Translations under genes and position numbers: made by a program
Origin: Flavobacterium weaverense
GTDB lineage: Bacteria; Bacteroidota; Bacteroidia; Flavobacteriales; Flavobacteriaceae
Direction: 5' to 3'
NCBI RefSeq assembly: GCF_003688495.1
Contig: NZ_REFH01000009.1
Coordinates: 310,001-374,000, forward strand
Length of the DNA: 64,000 bases
Shown here: positions 28,734 to 37,233 of the stretch, in pieces
Position numbering within the stretch: position 1 is the first letter of the stretch
Layout: the number at the start of each line of letters is the position of its first letter
Notes under the pieces: model-generated
What the model was told of the DNA's origin: nothing
Databases searched by the model: none
Seen by the model: the letters and a program-made list of their open reading frames with translations, nothing else

Positions 28734-29834
28734 ATGAAAAACATAATAACTCAATTTTCTAGAATATTTGTTGGAATATTATTCATCATCTCTGGATTAA
28801 TAAAATTAAACGATCCTTTAGGATTCTCTTACAAGCTTGCAGAATATTTTAGCGAGCCAGTATTCAATATGCCTTTTTTCGTACCGTTCTCACTAGCGAT
28901 TGCTTTAATTTTAGTGATTTTAGAAGTAGTTTTAGGTATCATGCTACTGATTGGCTTTAAAACAAAATTTACGGTTTGGAGTTTACTAATTTTAATAGTA
29001 ATGTTTACATTCCTAACTTTTTATTCAGCATATTTTAATGTTGTAAAAGATTGTGGCTGTTTTGGAGATGCTTTGAAACTAACACCTTGGGAATCTTTTA
29101 CAAAGGATATAGTACTGTTATTTTTTATTCTTATATTATATTTTAATCAAAATCTAATCAATCCTTTGTTTAAAAATAACATTCAAAACATTATTATTTA
29201 CGCCAGTATTGTATTATGCTCACTTATGGGAGTTGTAGTGCTTAATCATTTACCGCTTATTGATTTTAGACCATTCAAATTAGGAAATAATATTCCAGAG
29301 GGAATGCAAATTCCTGATGATGCTGAAAAATCAGTTGTTGAAATGGTTTTCATCTATAAAGTGGCAGGTATAAATAAAGAATTTACTGAAAACGAACTAG
29401 CAAATATTCCAGAAGATGCTGTATTTGTTGATCGAAAAGACAAAGTTATTACAGAAGGTTATGTTCCTCCTATTCATGATTTTACAATGGAAAAAGATGA
29501 CACTGACTACACTGCAGAATTTATGGACGCACCAAAAGTACTGCTGATAGTGGCTTACGATTTAGTAAATGCTGATAAAGATGGATTAGCTAAAATGGAA
29601 AAACTGTATCTTCAAGCCAAAGCTAAAGGATATAAAGTTGGAGGAATGACTGCTTCTACTCCAGAGCAAATTGCTGCAGTAAAAAAAGAATTTGCTTTAA
29701 CATTTGACTTCTACTTCTGTGATGCAATTACTTTAAAAACGATTGAAAGAGCAAATCCCAGTATCATTATATTAGAAAAAGGAACAATTATGCAGAAATT
29801 ACACCATAACGATTTAAAAGCTTTAAAGCTTTAA
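28734..29834 (+). CDS. BT_3928-type DoxX/MauE-like membrane protein
   Basis: A 366-residue protein with an N-terminal DoxX-like four-helix membrane domain (about residues 5-150). It has LFIISGLIKLNDPLGFSYKL at its start and the cysteine motif KDCGCFGDAL typical of MauE/DoxX redox proteins. A soluble C-terminal region follows that resembles a thioredoxin-like fold without a CxxC. The start is ambiguous: ATGs at 28713 and 28734 are in frame, and the second gives the cleaner N-terminus. The stop codon lies inside an 8-bp tandem repeat. The next gene is a thioredoxin-like protein, which suggests a thiol-redox pair. Confidence 0.88.
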   Translation: MKNIITQFSRIFVGILFIISGLIKLNDPLGFSYKLAEYFSEPVFNMPFFVPFSLAIALILVILEVVLGIMLLIGFKTKFTVWSLLILIVMFTFLTFYSAYFNVVKDCGCFGDALKLTPWESFTKDIVLLFFILILYFNQNLINPLFKNNIQNIIIYASIVLCSLMGVVVLNHLPLIDFRPFKLGNNIPEGMQIPDDAEKSVVEMVFIYKVAGINKEFTENELANIPEDAVFVDRKDKVITEGYVPPIHDFTMEKDDTDYTAEFMDAPKVLLIVAYDLVNADKDGLAKMEKLYLQAKAKGYKVGGMTASTPEQIAAVKKEFALTFDFYFCDAITLKTIERANPSIIILEKGTIMQKLHHNDLKALKL

Positions 29835-29852
29835 AGCTTTAAAGCTTTAAAT
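29813..29852 (+). repeat. Tandem repeat of CTTTAAAG spanning a stop codon
   Basis: Three exact copies of the self-complementary octamer CTTTAAAG (29821-29844) are flanked by near copies. The last codons and the TAA of the MauE-like gene (29832-29834) lie inside. A change in copy number would alter its C-terminus. Confidence 0.9.
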
Positions 29853-29869
29853 ACTATTTAAATTAATTA

Positions 29870-29923
29870 AAAAGGATATAGATTGTAGTTACTATTTACT
29901 AGAGCTATAAACTATATCCTTTT
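29870..29923 (+). terminator. Probable terminator of the MauE-like gene
   Basis: AAAAGGATATAG (29870-29881) is perfectly complementary to CTATATCCTTTT (29912-29923), with a 30-base loop. The T-rich stretch TTTTCTGTTTTTC follows. The long loop makes it less typical. Confidence 0.6.
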
Positions 29924-30071
29924 CTGTTTTTCTTACAATATATTTCTTTTTCCATAATTCTAAATAAGTATAATTATATTACTTATCAACTATAACGTTA
30001 ATAGTGTGGTATTTTCGAATCATAGATAGTAAAAAAACTACAATCCCTTACCATGGTTCAAATTGTTTGTT

Positions 30072-30079
30072 TAGCTTTG
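30072..30079 (+). promoter_or_regulatory. Promoter element of the thioredoxin-like gene
   Basis: TAGCTTTG matches TAnnTTTG and lies 17 bp before the ATG at 30097. No good -33 element is seen. It argues against the longer reading that would start at 30004. Confidence 0.5.
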
Positions 30080-30096
30080 TTAAAAACAACATTGAA

Positions 30097-30591
30097 ATGA
30101 AAAAAATAATATTTGCTCTAATTGCTTTTACGACATTTTCTTGTTCGAAAGCTCAAAAGACAGAATTCTCAAAAGAAGCACTATCTGAAACTTTACTTGC
30201 TACTGATGGAAGTCAAGTGGCTTTCAAAAACATTTTAAAAAAATATAAAGGAAAAACTTTAGTGATCGAAGTTTGGGCGTCATGGTGCGGTGATTGTGTC
30301 AAAGCAATGCCTAAAATCAAGGAACTTCAAGCTAAAAATCCTAAAGCAGGATATCTTTTTATCTCTATGGATAAAACCGCTGAACAGTGGAAAAATGGAA
30401 TTGAAAAGCACGAAATAAAAGGAAATCATTTTATGGCAAATGACCAGATGAAAGGCGTATTTGCAAAAGCTTTAAACGTGGATTGGATTCCAAGATATAT
30501 CATTGTAGACAAAAAAGGAAAAATTGTTCTTTACCGCGCAATAGAAACAGATTTTGATAAGATTAATGAAATCGTAGCAAAATTGAAATAG
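30097..30591 (+). CDS. TlpA-like thioredoxin-fold lipoprotein
   Basis: A 164-residue exported thiol-disulfide oxidoreductase. The signal MKKIIFALIAFTTFSC fits a lipoprotein with Cys16. The active site is WASWCGDCVKAMPK, a CxxC with Gly-Asp in between. The cis-Pro loop is in DWIPRYIIVDKKG. TlpA-like proteins reduce or exchange disulfides in the periplasm. Its neighbour is the CGC-containing MauE-like protein; the pair could move electrons across the membrane, by inference. tpiA follows by 49 bp. Confidence 0.9.
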   Translation: MKKIIFALIAFTTFSCSKAQKTEFSKEALSETLLATDGSQVAFKNILKKYKGKTLVIEVWASWCGDCVKAMPKIKELQAKNPKAGYLFISMDKTAEQWKNGIEKHEIKGNHFMANDQMKGVFAKALNVDWIPRYIIVDKKGKIVLYRAIETDFDKINEIVAKLK

Positions 30592-30640
30592 AAAGAACAA
30601 ATATTAATTTCGAAAGAAAAAACAATATAACACAAACATA

Positions 30641-31393
30641 ATGAGAAAGAAGATTGTTGCAGGAAACTGGAAAATGCATAAAAATGCAGAGCAAACTGAA
30701 GATTTACTAAATGAATTGATCGCAAAAATGCCAACTGAAACTGACGCACAAGTTATCGTTGCTCCTACTTTTGTTAATTTGGCTTCAGCCGTAGATCATT
30801 TAGAGTTTACAAATATTGATGTTGCCGCACAAAATGTTCACCAAGCTGAAGCTGGCGCTTTTACTGGTGAGATTTCTGCAGATATGCTAAAGAGTGTTGG
30901 AGTAAATACTGTTATCTTAGGTCACTCTGAACGTAGAGCTATTTTCCATGAAACAGATGCATTAATCGCTAATAAAGTTGATACAGCATTAGAGCACGAC
31001 ATGACTGTAATCTTCTGTTTTGGTGAAGAATTAAAAGATCGTCAATCGAAAAGTCATTTTAACATTGTTGAAAATCAGTTAAAAGATGGTCTTTTTCATA
31101 TCCAAGCAAATCAATGGGAAAATGTTGTTTTGGCATACGAACCTGTTTGGGCAATAGGAACAGGAGAAACCGCTTCTCCAGAGCAAGCTCAAGAAATGCA
31201 TGAGTTTATTAGACAGACTGTTCGCACTGCTTTTGGTATCGAAATCGCAGATAACGTTTCAATTCTTTACGGAGGAAGCGTAAAACCTGACAATGCTAAA
31301 GAGATTTTCTCTAAGCCAGATGTTGACGGAGGTTTAATAGGTGGAGCTGCATTAAAAGCTGAGGATTTTGTTGCGATTGTAAAAGCGATTTAA
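30641..31393 (+). CDS. tpiA: Triose-phosphate isomerase
   Basis: Interconverts dihydroxyacetone phosphate and glyceraldehyde 3-phosphate in glycolysis. Motifs: VAGNWKMHKN (catalytic Lys), GHSERRA with the catalytic His, YEPVWAIGTG with the catalytic Glu, and the phosphate loop LYGGSVKPDN and GGLIGGAAL. At 250 residues it is full length. It has a strong terminator. Confidence 0.98.
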   Translation: MRKKIVAGNWKMHKNAEQTEDLLNELIAKMPTETDAQVIVAPTFVNLASAVDHLEFTNIDVAAQNVHQAEAGAFTGEISADMLKSVGVNTVILGHSERRAIFHETDALIANKVDTALEHDMTVIFCFGEELKDRQSKSHFNIVENQLKDGLFHIQANQWENVVLAYEPVWAIGTGETASPEQAQEMHEFIRQTVRTAFGIEIADNVSILYGGSVKPDNAKEIFSKPDVDGGLIGGAALKAEDFVAIVKAI

Positions 31394-31413
31394 AAGTTCT
31401 AAATAAAATTTAA

Positions 31414-31449
31414 AAAGAGGTTTGAAAGTATTCAAATCTCTTTTTTTTT
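31414..31449 (+). terminator. Intrinsic terminator of tpiA
   Basis: AAAGAGGTTTGAA pairs with TTCAAATCTCTTT (one G-U pair) around a four-base loop, followed by a T9 tract. Confidence 0.93.
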
Positions 31450-31480
31450 GTTTTCATTATTCCATAGAATTAGATAATGC

Positions 31481-31488
31481 TACCTTTG
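31481..31488 (+). promoter_or_regulatory. Promoter element of prmA
   Basis: TACCTTTG matches TAnnTTTG, with TTC 17 bases upstream. It lies 13 bp before the ATG, leaving a leader of roughly 8 bases. Confidence 0.6.
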
Positions 31489-31501
31489 CAAAAAAAAGAG
31501 C

Positions 31502-32335
31502 ATGTCAAACATATATATTGGATATCATTTTACAATCGAACCTAAAGAATTAGGTTCAGAAATACTAATTGCTGAGCTAGGAGAAAAAGCATTTGAAAGC
31601 TTTACCGAGACAGAGAAAGGAATTTCAGCTTTCGTTCAAAAAGATTTGTGGGATGAATTGATTCTTGACGGCATCCGAATTTTAGAATCTGATGAATTTA
31701 AAATTGAATATACTTTCGAAGAAATCGAACAGGTCAATTGGAATGAGGAATGGGAAAAGAATTTTGAAGCAATCGAAGTTGATGGAAATTGTCACGTTCG
31801 TGCTCCTTTTCATCCAAAAACAGATGCCGAATTTGATATCGTAATTGAGCCAAAAATGAGTTTTGGAACTGGTCACCATGAAACTACACACATGATGATT
31901 CAGCATCTTTTAGAAATTGATGTCACTGGAATGAAAACACTTGATATGGGTTGCGGAACTGCAATTTTAGCAATTTTAGCTGAGATGAAAGGCGCAAAGC
32001 CTATTGATGCTATTGATATTGACAACTGGTGTTACTTAAACTCTATCGAAAATGCAGAACGCAATAACTGCAAGCAAATTACAGTTTACGAAGGAGAAGC
32101 TGCGCTGTTAAAAGATAAAAAATACGATTTGATTATTGCTAACATCAACCGCAATATTTTGTTGAACGACATGCAAAGTTATGTTGATTGTTTAAATTCA
32201 GGTGGAACCCTACTTTTAAGCGGTTTCTACAACGAAGATATTCCAGTTATCGATGCGTCATGTACTGAGAAAGGATTGACTTACGTTAAAAAATTTGAAA
32301 GAAACAATTGGGTATCTTTAAAATATGTAAATTAG
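31502..32335 (+). CDS. prmA: Ribosomal protein L11 methyltransferase
   Basis: Methylates ribosomal protein L11 using S-adenosylmethionine. The N-terminal L11-recognition domain spans about residues 1-80, and the Rossmann-type methyltransferase domain follows. Motif I is LDMGCGTAILAI, preceded by FGTGHHETTHMM, and the NPPY-like loop is IIANINRNILL. The 277 residues are typical. clpS follows at 45 bp, a common arrangement in flavobacteria. Confidence 0.96.
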   Translation: MSNIYIGYHFTIEPKELGSEILIAELGEKAFESFTETEKGISAFVQKDLWDELILDGIRILESDEFKIEYTFEEIEQVNWNEEWEKNFEAIEVDGNCHVRAPFHPKTDAEFDIVIEPKMSFGTGHHETTHMMIQHLLEIDVTGMKTLDMGCGTAILAILAEMKGAKPIDAIDIDNWCYLNSIENAERNNCKQITVYEGEAALLKDKKYDLIIANINRNILLNDMQSYVDCLNSGGTLLLSGFYNEDIPVIDASCTEKGLTYVKKFERNNWVSLKYVN

Positions 32336-32380
32336 TATAAATATTTTTTTTATTAATTACGAAAGTATAAACAATACAAA

Positions 32381-32656
32381 ATGAGTACTAAAGAAAAAGT
32401 AAGAGAGCGAGTAAGTGTCAAAGAGGCTGTTCAATTAGACAACGAAATCATAGTTTACAATGATGATGTGAATACATTTGACCACGTAATAGAGACTTTA
32501 ATGCGTGTTTGCGAGCATACTCCTGAACAAGCAGAACAATGTTCTCTTATTATACATTACAATGGAAAATGCACCGTAAAAACAGGTACATTTGAAAAAT
32601 TAAAACCACAATGCACGCAATTATTAGAAGCAGGATTAAATGCTGAGATAATTTAA
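32381..32656 (+). CDS. clpS: ATP-dependent Clp protease adaptor ClpS
   Basis: Delivers N-degron substrates to ClpAP-type proteases. The 91-residue protein has the conserved YNDDVNTFDHVIETLM loop and helix and the CEHTPEQAEQCSLIIHYNGKCTVKTG core. No ClpA is in the window. Its terminator extends to the start codon of the next gene. Confidence 0.95.
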   Translation: MSTKEKVRERVSVKEAVQLDNEIIVYNDDVNTFDHVIETLMRVCEHTPEQAEQCSLIIHYNGKCTVKTGTFEKLKPQCTQLLEAGLNAEII

Positions 32657-32702
32657 AAATTTAGAGCTCCTTTTCGAGAAATAATTTACTGTAAATAATT
32701 AT

Positions 32703-32750
32703 AAAACACTCTCTTTTATCCTATATTTGATAAAAGAAAGTGTTTTTTTT
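32703..32750 (+). terminator. Terminator of clpS, ending at the next ATG
   Basis: An 18-pair stem (AAAACACT, a mismatch, TCTTTTATC against its complement) closes an eight-base loop, and a T8 tract ends exactly where the next gene's ATG begins at 32751. Confidence 0.88.
32722..32729 (+). promoter_or_regulatory. Promoter-like element in the terminator loop
   Basis: TATATTTG, a perfect TAnnTTTG match, covers the loop of the clpS terminator and lies 21 bp before the ATG of the sterol-desaturase gene. No TTG is found at the usual -33 distance. Confidence 0.5.
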
Positions 32751-34034
32751 ATGGAAGAATATGGAAAAATTCTGGTTTTTGTAATGCCTATTTTTTTAAT
32801 CTTAATAATTATTGAGAAAATTTACGGACATTACAAAGGAGAAGATTCTTCTCCTAATATGGATTCTGTTTCAAGTGTAAGCTCTGGAATGGTAAATTCC
32901 GTAAAAGATGTTTTGGGCATTAGTATTACACTAATTTCATATGACTGGATTGTTTCCAAGATTGCTTTATTCCAGTTAGATGCAACATTCCTAACCTACT
33001 TGATAGGTTTTATAGTTATCGATTTCTATGGTTACTGGAGTCATCGTCTATCGCACCAAATCAATTTTTTATGGAATAAACATGCGATTCATCACAGTAG
33101 CGAAGAATTTAATTTGGCTTGTGCTTTACGCCAGACTGTTTCTAGCTTTGTTAATCTATTTACTTTCCTTTTAATTCCGGCTGCAGTTATAGGCGTTCCC
33201 GCCAAAGTTATTGCAATCACAATTCCAATACATCTATTTTTGCAATTTTGGTATCATACCAAGCATATCAAAAAAATAGGTTTTCTTGAAAATATTTTAG
33301 TTTCCCCTTCTCATCATAGAGTGCATCATGCGATAAATCCAGAATACATGGATAAAAATCATTCACAAATATTTATTTTTTGGGATAAATTATTTGGCAC
33401 TTTTCAAGAAGAGTTAGATGCTGTTCCTCCCGTTTATGGCATTACAAGACCTGCACGAACTTGGAACCCCATTCGCATCAATTTTCAGCATTTAGGATTA
33501 TTAATTACAGATGCTTGGCGCGCTGAAAAGTGGCAAGACAAATTTATGATTTGGTTTAAACCAACCGGCTGGCGACCAGAAAATTTCGAAACTAAGTATC
33601 CAGTAGCAAAAATAACTGATGTTTATAATTTTGAAAAATATGGATTTCAATATTCAAAAAAGTTAATGTACTGGTCTATTTTCCAAGCTGCTTTCACTTT
33701 ACTATTGATTACGTATATGTACAATTCAATTGCAGTAATAGGATTGCCAAATGTATTTATTTACGGAGCTTTTATTTTTCTCAGTGTTTACAGTTATACA
33801 GAGTTAATGGATGCGCGAAAAATTTCACTTGCTTGGGAAAGTCTACGTTTTGTATTTGGTATTGGATTAATAATTTACTTTGGAGACTGGTTTGGTATTG
33901 ATGCTTCCTTTCCTTTTGCAACCTCTATCATTATCGGTTATCTTATTTTGTCTCTTTTTATTACTTTATACTTTACAACTACTAATTTTCAAAAATCAAA
34001 AGTGTTACAAACCCAAACTCAAAAAATTTTATGA
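32751..34034 (+). CDS. Sterol desaturase/fatty acid hydroxylase family membrane protein
   Basis: A 427-residue membrane protein with a di-iron hydroxylase core. Histidine clusters appear in order: SHRLSH, KHAIHHSS, YHTKH and SPSHHRVHH, the pattern of the fatty acid hydroxylase superfamily that also includes alkylglycerol monooxygenase. A C-terminal extension of about 130 residues has four more hydrophobic helices, longer than the minimal family. The start at 32751 is chosen because a TTG 24 bp upstream lies in the terminator stem. It overlaps the lysoplasmalogenase gene by 4 bp; a pairing of an ether-lipid-type oxygenase with a lysoplasmalogenase is suggestive of ether-lipid metabolism. Confidence 0.9.
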   Translation: MEEYGKILVFVMPIFLILIIIEKIYGHYKGEDSSPNMDSVSSVSSGMVNSVKDVLGISITLISYDWIVSKIALFQLDATFLTYLIGFIVIDFYGYWSHRLSHQINFLWNKHAIHHSSEEFNLACALRQTVSSFVNLFTFLLIPAAVIGVPAKVIAITIPIHLFLQFWYHTKHIKKIGFLENILVSPSHHRVHHAINPEYMDKNHSQIFIFWDKLFGTFQEELDAVPPVYGITRPARTWNPIRINFQHLGLLITDAWRAEKWQDKFMIWFKPTGWRPENFETKYPVAKITDVYNFEKYGFQYSKKLMYWSIFQAAFTLLLITYMYNSIAVIGLPNVFIYGAFIFLSVYSYTELMDARKISLAWESLRFVFGIGLIIYFGDWFGIDASFPFATSIIIGYLILSLFITLYFTTTNFQKSKVLQTQTQKIL

Positions 34035-34714
34035 AAACTACTATCATTTTAAAAAGCTTTATAGGTTTCTGTATCTTTTATTTGATTTTAACTCTTTTAG
34101 GAAGAGATGATATTACATCTTTTCTAAAACCATTTTTGATTCCTTTTCTAATTGTAGCAGTATACTTTCACGATAACTTTAAAAGCAAAAAGATCCTTTT
34201 GATTGCCTTAGTTTTTTCATGGATTGGAGATATTATATTATTATTTTCTAATAAATCAGAAATCTATTTTGTGGGTGGACTTTTTGCTTTTCTACTATCA
34301 CATATATTCTTTATTCTACTGTTCAATAAGCAACTAAAAATATATTTAAAGAAAAGCAAGATTATTTATTGGATAGGAATCACAGCTATTATTGTTTACT
34401 TGATAGCCATAATGCTAATTTTAATGCCAAATCTTGGCGAACTAATTCTACCTGTATTTATTTATGCAATGACAATTTCAATCATGTTATTGTTTGCGCT
34501 GAAAGGTTTTATGAATTGGGAAAAACCTGCGAACACGTATATTTTTATTGGAGCATTAATTTTTGTGGCATCAGACAGTCTTTTAGCATTTGATAAATTT
34601 TGTGCACCACTGCAATACAGCTCCTTTCTTATAATGCTAACATACTTAGTAGCACAGTATTTAATAGTCATAGGTATTTTAAAATTAAATAAAAAAAAGC
34701 TGCAAATTCTTTAG
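34031..34714 (+). CDS. Lysoplasmalogenase (YhhN family)
   Basis: A 227-residue membrane protein with about eight helices. YhhN/TMEM86 features include FLKPFLIPFLIVAVYF near residue 31, SWIGDIILLF, FLLSHIFFILLF, and GALIFVASDSLLAFDKF. The family hydrolyses lysoplasmalogens to an aldehyde and a glycerophospho compound. The 4-bp overlap with the preceding desaturase-family gene points to coupled translation and a shared lipid pathway. Its last codons lie within the terminator of the opposite gene. Confidence 0.9.
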   Translation: MKTTIILKSFIGFCIFYLILTLLGRDDITSFLKPFLIPFLIVAVYFHDNFKSKKILLIALVFSWIGDIILLFSNKSEIYFVGGLFAFLLSHIFFILLFNKQLKIYLKKSKIIYWIGITAIIVYLIAIMLILMPNLGELILPVFIYAMTISIMLLFALKGFMNWEKPANTYIFIGALIFVASDSLLAFDKFCAPLQYSSFLIMLTYLVAQYLIVIGILKLNKKKLQIL

Positions 34715-34726
34715 AATATGCAGCTT
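34690..34726 (-). terminator. Terminator of the hexosaminidase gene, inside the opposite gene's end
   Basis: On the minus strand AAGCTGCA pairs with TGCAGCTT, with an inner stem ATTCT/AGAAT, followed by a T8 tract. The lysoplasmalogenase stop codon (34712-34714) lies in the loop. Confidence 0.85.
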
Positions 34727-34791
34727 TACGCTCGTAAAATTTAGATTGAAAAAAACACAATTTCAAAACGTACTGTGCACCTCAATAAATC

Positions 34792-37071
34792 CTATTCATA
34801 AAATAAATCTGAATGGCTAATTTCTTGTTTGTTCTCGCCTTCTTGTTTTATAAAGCATTGCAATGCAGCACTTCCTGCGGCATCAAAATACGATATGGAA
34901 ATCTTATGATAACCTTTTTCTAGATAAGCTGCTCCAAAAGCTTCATTTATCCAATGTCTACCATCATTATCAACAATTACTTCATCACCAATTATAATTT
35001 TGGCTCCATCGTCTGCAATGCAAGAGAAAGTATAATTTGCAGTTTCCGGAATGTAAATATATCCATTCAGTTTTAACCCGAAGTAGCGAATCTCTTTTTG
35101 CTTAAATGAGTTAATGCTAATTACATCGGTGTAAATTCCAGAACGTTTAGGCTTTGCAAAATCAATTTCATTTGTCTGGTTAAAGAACGCTTGATAATAA
35201 TCATATTTCAAACCTTGTTTTTTAGGCTTTATTTTTAAAGCTTTCATAATTTCAGAATTTTTAACTAACGTTTTAGTGATTGAACTTTCTAGACCAGATT
35301 CACTTATTTGGACTGTTTTTATTGTTCTATACTCGCCTTTCGGAATTGTAATACTTACTGGATTTTTATATAAAACACTTGTCTGATCGGGATTAAATCC
35401 ATCAATTGAATAAAATATTTTACCATTCTTAATACTTGGTTCCAAATCTAAAATATATCGTGATGCCACCATTGCGGTATCTTTAGACTTATATGGCGAT
35501 GGAACTCTATACAAGGTTTTATTCTTTTCCAATTTACTTAAATGATGTGGTACAGCCTGTAAAGTAAAGTTATCGTAATTCTTATTTGCAGTATTTGTCC
35601 ACGCAATTTCGGCCAAGGCAAAAACTCTTGGATAGAGCATATAGTTTAACTTTGCAGGACTCGTAAGATATTCCGACCATAAATTTGCTTGAACTCCCAC
35701 AATATATTTTTGTTCATCAACCGTCAAACTATCCACTGGAGTTGGATTATAATTGTAAACTTCTTCTGTGGTAGTCAATCGACCAACACTTAAGGGTTCA
35801 TTTAAAGAAAACCCTTGATTATGATCAAAATAAACGTAATCTTCAGGAGTCATAATTACAGGATGCTTTTGCTTTGCCGCAGCAATTCCTCCTTGTTCTC
35901 CACGCCATGACATTACCGCTGCATTTGGCGCAAGCCCACCTTCTAAAATTTCGTCCCAACCAAAGATTTGTCTTCCTTTTGCATTTAGCGATTTCTCTAT
36001 TCTTTTGATAAAATAACTTTGCAATTCATGTTCGTCCTTTAACCCTAATTCTTTTATTCTTTTCTGACAATTGGGGCAAACTTTCCATCTTGTTTTTGGA
36101 CACTCATCACCACCAATATGAATATATGTACTTGGAAAAAGTGCTAATACTTCTTCAAGAACATCCTCTAAAAACTCAAAAGTTTCTTCTTTTCCTGCGC
36201 AAAAAACATCCTCAAAAACGCCCCATGTTTCAATAACTGTAAAATCATTAGAAGGAAAGCACGCTAATGAAGGATAAGCGGCTACAGCCGCAGAAGCATG
36301 ACCAGGCATCTCTATTTCTGGTATTACATTTACATGTCTTTCTGTTGCAAATTGAACGACTTCCTTAATTTCTTCTTGCGTATAAAAGCCACCGTATGGA
36401 TTTCCATCAAAAAATAATGGAAAACGCTCAAATTTATTTCCAACTAAAGTTTGTGCTCTTTTTGATCCAATTTCTGTCAATTTTGGATATTTTTTGATTT
36501 CGATGCGCCAGCCTTGATCATCTGTCAAATGCCAATGAAAATTATTCAGTTTGTAAAATGCCATTTGGGAAATAATTTCTTTAATAACATCTTTAGAAAA
36601 AAAATGTCTGCTCACGTCTAGATGTAATCCTCTGTATGAATATCTAGGCTCATCTTTAATAATTACGGAAGGTAATTTTAAAATACCATCATTAGGCAAC
36701 ATTTGTAAAATGCTTTGAACGGCATAAAACAGGCCTTTGCCTTTTCCAGAAATTCTAATTCCATCTTTAGAAACAGTCAATTTATAACCTTCTATATTAG
36801 TAACCGATTCGTCTATCGTTGAAATATAAACCTTAAATGCTTTGCCTTTTTTATTAGATTTAGCATTAAAAATTCGTTCCATAATTTGCGCTGATTTCTT
36901 TTCACTTGCGCTAGAAACATTCTTCTCAAAAATTATTTTGACCGGTCCATTTATAGCAACACTATCTCCAGTTGCTTGGTAGAAGTTGGGAGCCGGAATT
37001 ATAGTTGATCCCTTTTGAGCGCTGGCAAAATTGAAAACAAATAATGCTAGTAATATGATGGTTTTTTTCAT
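34792..37071 (-). CDS. Secreted beta-N-acetylhexosaminidase (GH20) with PA14 domain
   Basis: Removes terminal GlcNAc or GalNAc from oligosaccharides outside the cytoplasm. It has a signal peptide at residues 1-18 and a GH20b domain at about 25-135. The GH20 catalytic barrel has HLTDDQGWR, EIEMPGH and the catalytic Asp322-Glu323 pair in HIGGDECPKTRW. The C-terminus (about 640-759) looks like a PA14 domain (SCIADDGAKIIIGDE), a possible glycan-binding module. At 759 residues it is in the usual range. It is transcribed away from the DeoR gene and flanks the aminosugar-acid operon. Confidence 0.95.
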   Translation of the reverse strand: MKKTIILLALFVFNFASAQKGSTIIPAPNFYQATGDSVAINGPVKIIFEKNVSSASEKKSAQIMERIFNAKSNKKGKAFKVYISTIDESVTNIEGYKLTVSKDGIRISGKGKGLFYAVQSILQMLPNDGILKLPSVIIKDEPRYSYRGLHLDVSRHFFSKDVIKEIISQMAFYKLNNFHWHLTDDQGWRIEIKKYPKLTEIGSKRAQTLVGNKFERFPLFFDGNPYGGFYTQEEIKEVVQFATERHVNVIPEIEMPGHASAAVAAYPSLACFPSNDFTVIETWGVFEDVFCAGKEETFEFLEDVLEEVLALFPSTYIHIGGDECPKTRWKVCPNCQKRIKELGLKDEHELQSYFIKRIEKSLNAKGRQIFGWDEILEGGLAPNAAVMSWRGEQGGIAAAKQKHPVIMTPEDYVYFDHNQGFSLNEPLSVGRLTTTEEVYNYNPTPVDSLTVDEQKYIVGVQANLWSEYLTSPAKLNYMLYPRVFALAEIAWTNTANKNYDNFTLQAVPHHLSKLEKNKTLYRVPSPYKSKDTAMVASRYILDLEPSIKNGKIFYSIDGFNPDQTSVLYKNPVSITIPKGEYRTIKTVQISESGLESSITKTLVKNSEIMKALKIKPKKQGLKYDYYQAFFNQTNEIDFAKPKRSGIYTDVISINSFKQKEIRYFGLKLNGYIYIPETANYTFSCIADDGAKIIIGDEVIVDNDGRHWINEAFGAAYLEKGYHKISISYFDAAGSAALQCFIKQEGENKQEISHSDLFYE

Positions 37072-37186
37072 GATTTTAAATAAATTAATTTAATACTGTT
37101 TTTTAAATGCAAAAAAATAGCATCTAGTTAAAAAACTTAGAAACATTCCTTCTACACTGATTTTTAAAAGCTAAGACTCTTTTTAT

Positions 37187-37217
37187 TTGATGTCAAAATG
37201 AAATAGTATTATATTTG
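37187..37217 (+). promoter_or_regulatory. Promoter of the DeoR-family regulator, with palindromes
   Basis: TTG at 37187-37189, 20 bases, then TATATTTG at 37210-37217. The -33 region overlaps the palindrome TTGATGTCAA and the -7 region overlaps TTTGTTACAAA. Either could be an operator for autoregulation, by inference. Confidence 0.65.
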
Positions 37218-37233
37218 TTACAAATAAATCACA

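Noticed and set aside
29813..29852. The CTTTAAAG run as a start of a CRISPR-like array
   Set aside because: Units are directly joined with no spacers and no cas gene is nearby.
30004..30096. An N-terminal extension of the thioredoxin-like protein
   Set aside because: It would cover the promoter element at 30072-30079 and hide a clean lipoprotein signal.
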